The notes under the pieces are model-generated. The model searched no databases. It saw nothing but the letters and a program-made list of their open reading frames with translations, and was not told the origin of the DNA. This document shows positions 6,848-8,246 of a DNA stretch of 8,246 nucleotides, piece by piece (the stretch's first letter is position 1; each line of letters starts with the position of its first letter). The position numbers and the translations under genes were made by a program. Source of the stretch: Rhodospirillales bacterium (GTDB lineage Bacteria; Pseudomonadota; Alphaproteobacteria; Acetobacterales; Acetobacteraceae); contig CAHJXG010000459.1 of assembly GCA_903644035.1 (NCBI GenBank), positions 1 to 8,246 on the forward strand. The letters are read 5' to 3'.

Positions 6848-7509
6848 CACGCCCCCCGGTTGGCCGCGGCGACCAGCCGTTCCATCAGCGGCAGCAGCCG
6901 TGCCACCTCCCGCCGCACGCCCTCAGGGTTGGGATGGATGCGGTCGCCCTGGTTCAGCGCGGCGTCGCCCGCGACGCCCTCCAGGAAGAACGGGTCATAG
7001 AGCAGGCCGGGCCGCTTGCCGATCCGCTCGAACACCGCCCGGAACGCAGCGCCGTAGTCCGCGCCGAGGTTGGGCGGCGCCAGCATCCCGGAGAGCAGCA
7101 CCGGCACCCCGCGCGCCGCCAGCGCATCCAGGATCGCGACCAGGTTGGCCTCGGTCCCCGCCGGGTCGAGGCCGCGCAGGCCGTCATTGGCGCCCAGCTC
7201 GACGAAGACCGCCTCCGCGCCGTCCGCCAAGGCCCAATCGAGCCGCGCCCGGCCGCCGGCCGAGGTGTCGCCGGACACGGCGGCATCGACCAGGGCCACG
7301 TCCAGCCCGCGGGCGCGCAGAGCCGCCTGCATCACCGCCTGGAACCCCTCCGCCTGCGCCAGGCCGTAGCCCGCCGTCAGGCTGTCGCCCAGCACGAGGA
7401 TGCGGGTCGTGCGCGCCTGCGCCGGGCTGGCCGCCAAAAAAGCCAGCATCGCGAGCGCGGCGATGTTGGCCCGCCAACGGCGCGCGCCATATGGGCCTAT
7501 CATGGACAT
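6847..7509 (-). CDS. tesA: GDSL-family arylesterase / acyl-CoA thioesterase I, periplasmic
   Basis: A 220-aa SGNH hydrolase that cleaves ester or thioester bonds of acyl substrates. Residues 1-32 form a Sec signal peptide: basic RRWR, hydrophobic IAALAMLAFLAA, then SPAQA before RTTR, so the enzyme is periplasmic. Block I is ILVLGDSLTAGYGL with nucleophile Ser43. Block II is SGDTSAGG with Gly80, block III GANDGLRG with Asn108, and block V DRIHPNPEG with Asp189 and His192. ATG 7509 is preferred because AGGGTGAG lies 8 bases before it on the minus strand; ATG 7503 is an alternative. It diverges from the ABC ATPase gene with four bases between preferred starts, the same tesA-ybbA neighbourhood as in E. 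coli. It overlaps thpR downstream. Confidence 0.93.
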   Translation of the reverse strand: MSMIGPYGARRWRANIAALAMLAFLAASPAQARTTRILVLGDSLTAGYGLAQAEGFQAVMQAALRARGLDVALVDAAVSGDTSAGGRARLDWALADGAEAVFVELGANDGLRGLDPAGTEANLVAILDALAARGVPVLLSGMLAPPNLGADYGAAFRAVFERIGKRPGLLYDPFFLEGVAGDAALNQGDRIHPNPEGVRREVARLLPLMERLVAAANRGA

Positions 7510-7513
7510 ATCG

Positions 7514-8215
7514 ATGGCTCACCCTGCCTCTGCGCCCCTGGTGCGGGTGCGGGACCTGCGGCTGACCGTGCCCTCCGCGGCCGGGCCGGTCAATATTCTG
7601 GGCGGGGACGGCCATGCGGTCGATCTCGACATCGAGGCGGGGGAGGCCGTGGGCCTCGTGGGCCCGTCGGGATCGGGCAAGACCAGCCTGCTGATGGTGC
7701 TGGCCGGGCTGGAGCGGGCGACGGGCGGCCAGGTGCAGGTGGCGGGCCAGGAGCTGACCCGACTCGACGAGGACGCGCTGGCCCGGTTCCGCCGCGACCA
7801 CATCGGCATCGTGTTCCAGTCGTTCCACCTGATCCCGACGATGACGGCGCTGGAGAACGTCTCGGTGCCGCTCGAACTGGCCGGGGTGCGGGACGCGGAG
7901 GCGCGGGCGGCGCAGAGCCTCGCCTCGGTCGGGCTGTCGCATCGCCTCACGCATCTGCCGGGCCAGCTTTCGGGGGGCGAGCAGCAGCGGGTCGCTCTGG
8001 CCCGCGCCTTCGCGCCCGGCCCGCGCCTGCTGCTGGCGGACGAGCCGACCGGCAACCTCGACGTGGCGACCGGGCGGACGGTGATGGACCTGCTGTTCGG
8101 GATGCGGGCCGACGCCGGCACCACCCTGCTGCTCATCACCCATGACCCGGCGCTCGCCGACCGCTGCGACCGGCGCATCCGCATCGCCGATGGCCGCGTG
8201 GGCGTGCCCGCGTGA
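7514..8215 (+). CDS. ybbA: ABC transporter ATP-binding protein, YbbA/LolD type
   Basis: A 233-aa nucleotide-binding subunit of the MacB/LolD/YbbA group, which powers an FtsX-like permease rather than importing a solute. Walker A is GPSGSGKTS at 50-58, the Q-loop Gln102 in FQSFHL, the signature LSGGEQQRVALARAF at 152-166, Walker B LLLADEP at 172-178 with catalytic Glu177, then the D-loop GNLD and switch His210 in LLITHD. An apparent four-residue insertion (DGHA, about 32-35) sits before the VDLDI strand, where relatives usually run directly from ILxG to this strand. ATG 7514 has GGA 7 bases upstream; ATG 7502 would add four residues and overlap tesA. The stop overlaps the next gene start in GTGA. 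The divergent tesA partner supports ybbA over lolD. Known homologues are linked to lipid or envelope handling, but the substrate is not established. Confidence 0.9.
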   Translation: MAHPASAPLVRVRDLRLTVPSAAGPVNILGGDGHAVDLDIEAGEAVGLVGPSGSGKTSLLMVLAGLERATGGQVQVAGQELTRLDEDALARFRRDHIGIVFQSFHLIPTMTALENVSVPLELAGVRDAEARAAQSLASVGLSHRLTHLPGQLSGGEQQRVALARAFAPGPRLLLADEPTGNLDVATGRTVMDLLFGMRADAGTTLLLITHDPALADRCDRRIRIADGRVGVPA

Positions 8216-8246
8216 TCGCGCTGCGGTTCGCCCGGCGGGAGCTGCG
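8212..8246 (+). CDS. ybbP: Start of FtsX-like ABC permease (YbbP type), cut by window end
   Basis: Eleven and a partial codon from GTG 8212, beginning MIALRFARREL, run to the end of the window. The GTGA overlap with the ATPase stop, the basic N-terminus typical of this permease group (xxLRxARRELRxG) and the position directly after a YbbA-type ATPase all point to the large FtsX/YbbP permease. The protein should continue for several hundred residues beyond the window. The call rests mainly on gene order. Confidence 0.6.
   Translation, partial: MIALRFARREL

Noticed and set aside
6934..8145. 403-codon plus-strand frame and matching minus frame (7184-8143) over tesA and ybbA
   Set aside because: These are antisense or off-frame shadows; tesA and ybbA both show complete catalytic motifs in other frames.

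Overview
The window is high-GC and reads like a contig end from an alphaproteobacterium. Rhodospirillales/Acetobacteraceae-type is my guess, from the compositional bias, the style of the family 5 binding protein and the tesA/ybbA layout; this is inference, not a database match. The first 39 bases are not genomic: they match the 3' part of the Illumina TruSeq/P5 adapter. Genomic sequence starts at about base 40.

Layout. (1) 40-176: the last 44 codons of an unidentified plus-strand gene. (2) 173-3629: a compact plus-strand operon for an ABC importer of the peptide/nickel (Dpp/Opp) class, with a periplasmic binding protein, a DppC-type permease and a DppB-type permease. They are joined by 4-base stop/start overlaps, and no ATPase gene is in view. 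(3) 3791-4708: a NAD-dependent 3-hydroxyacyl-CoA-dehydrogenase-fold enzyme of about 305 aa (carnitine/gulonate dehydrogenase-like). It ends stop-to-stop against (4) 4709-5287, minus strand, a uracil-DNA glycosylase family protein. (5) About 5288-6313: a visibly AT-richer patch with two minus-strand genes, an internally shortened histidine phosphatase (probably a remnant) and a complete GFA/CENP-V zinc protein. (6) 6314-7509, minus strand: the tesA-thpR operon, encoding a periplasmic GDSL esterase and an RNA 2',3'-cyclic phosphodiesterase. (7) 7514-8246, plus strand: a YbbA-type ABC ATPase and the first 12 codons of what looks like its FtsX/YbbP-type permease, diverging from tesA with almost no space between the start codons.

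How the genes work together. The first operon imports an oligopeptide-like or other small solute using ATPases encoded elsewhere. The dehydrogenase may or may not act on the imported compound; a 161-base gap with a hairpin separates them. The tesA | ybbA-ybbP arrangement matches the conserved divergent pair known from E. coli. I see no tRNA, rRNA, CRISPR array, transposase or phage gene. No new defence or secretion system is evident. The points most worth checking are the adapter, the probable CTG start of the binding protein, the internally deleted phosphatase and the AT-rich patch.
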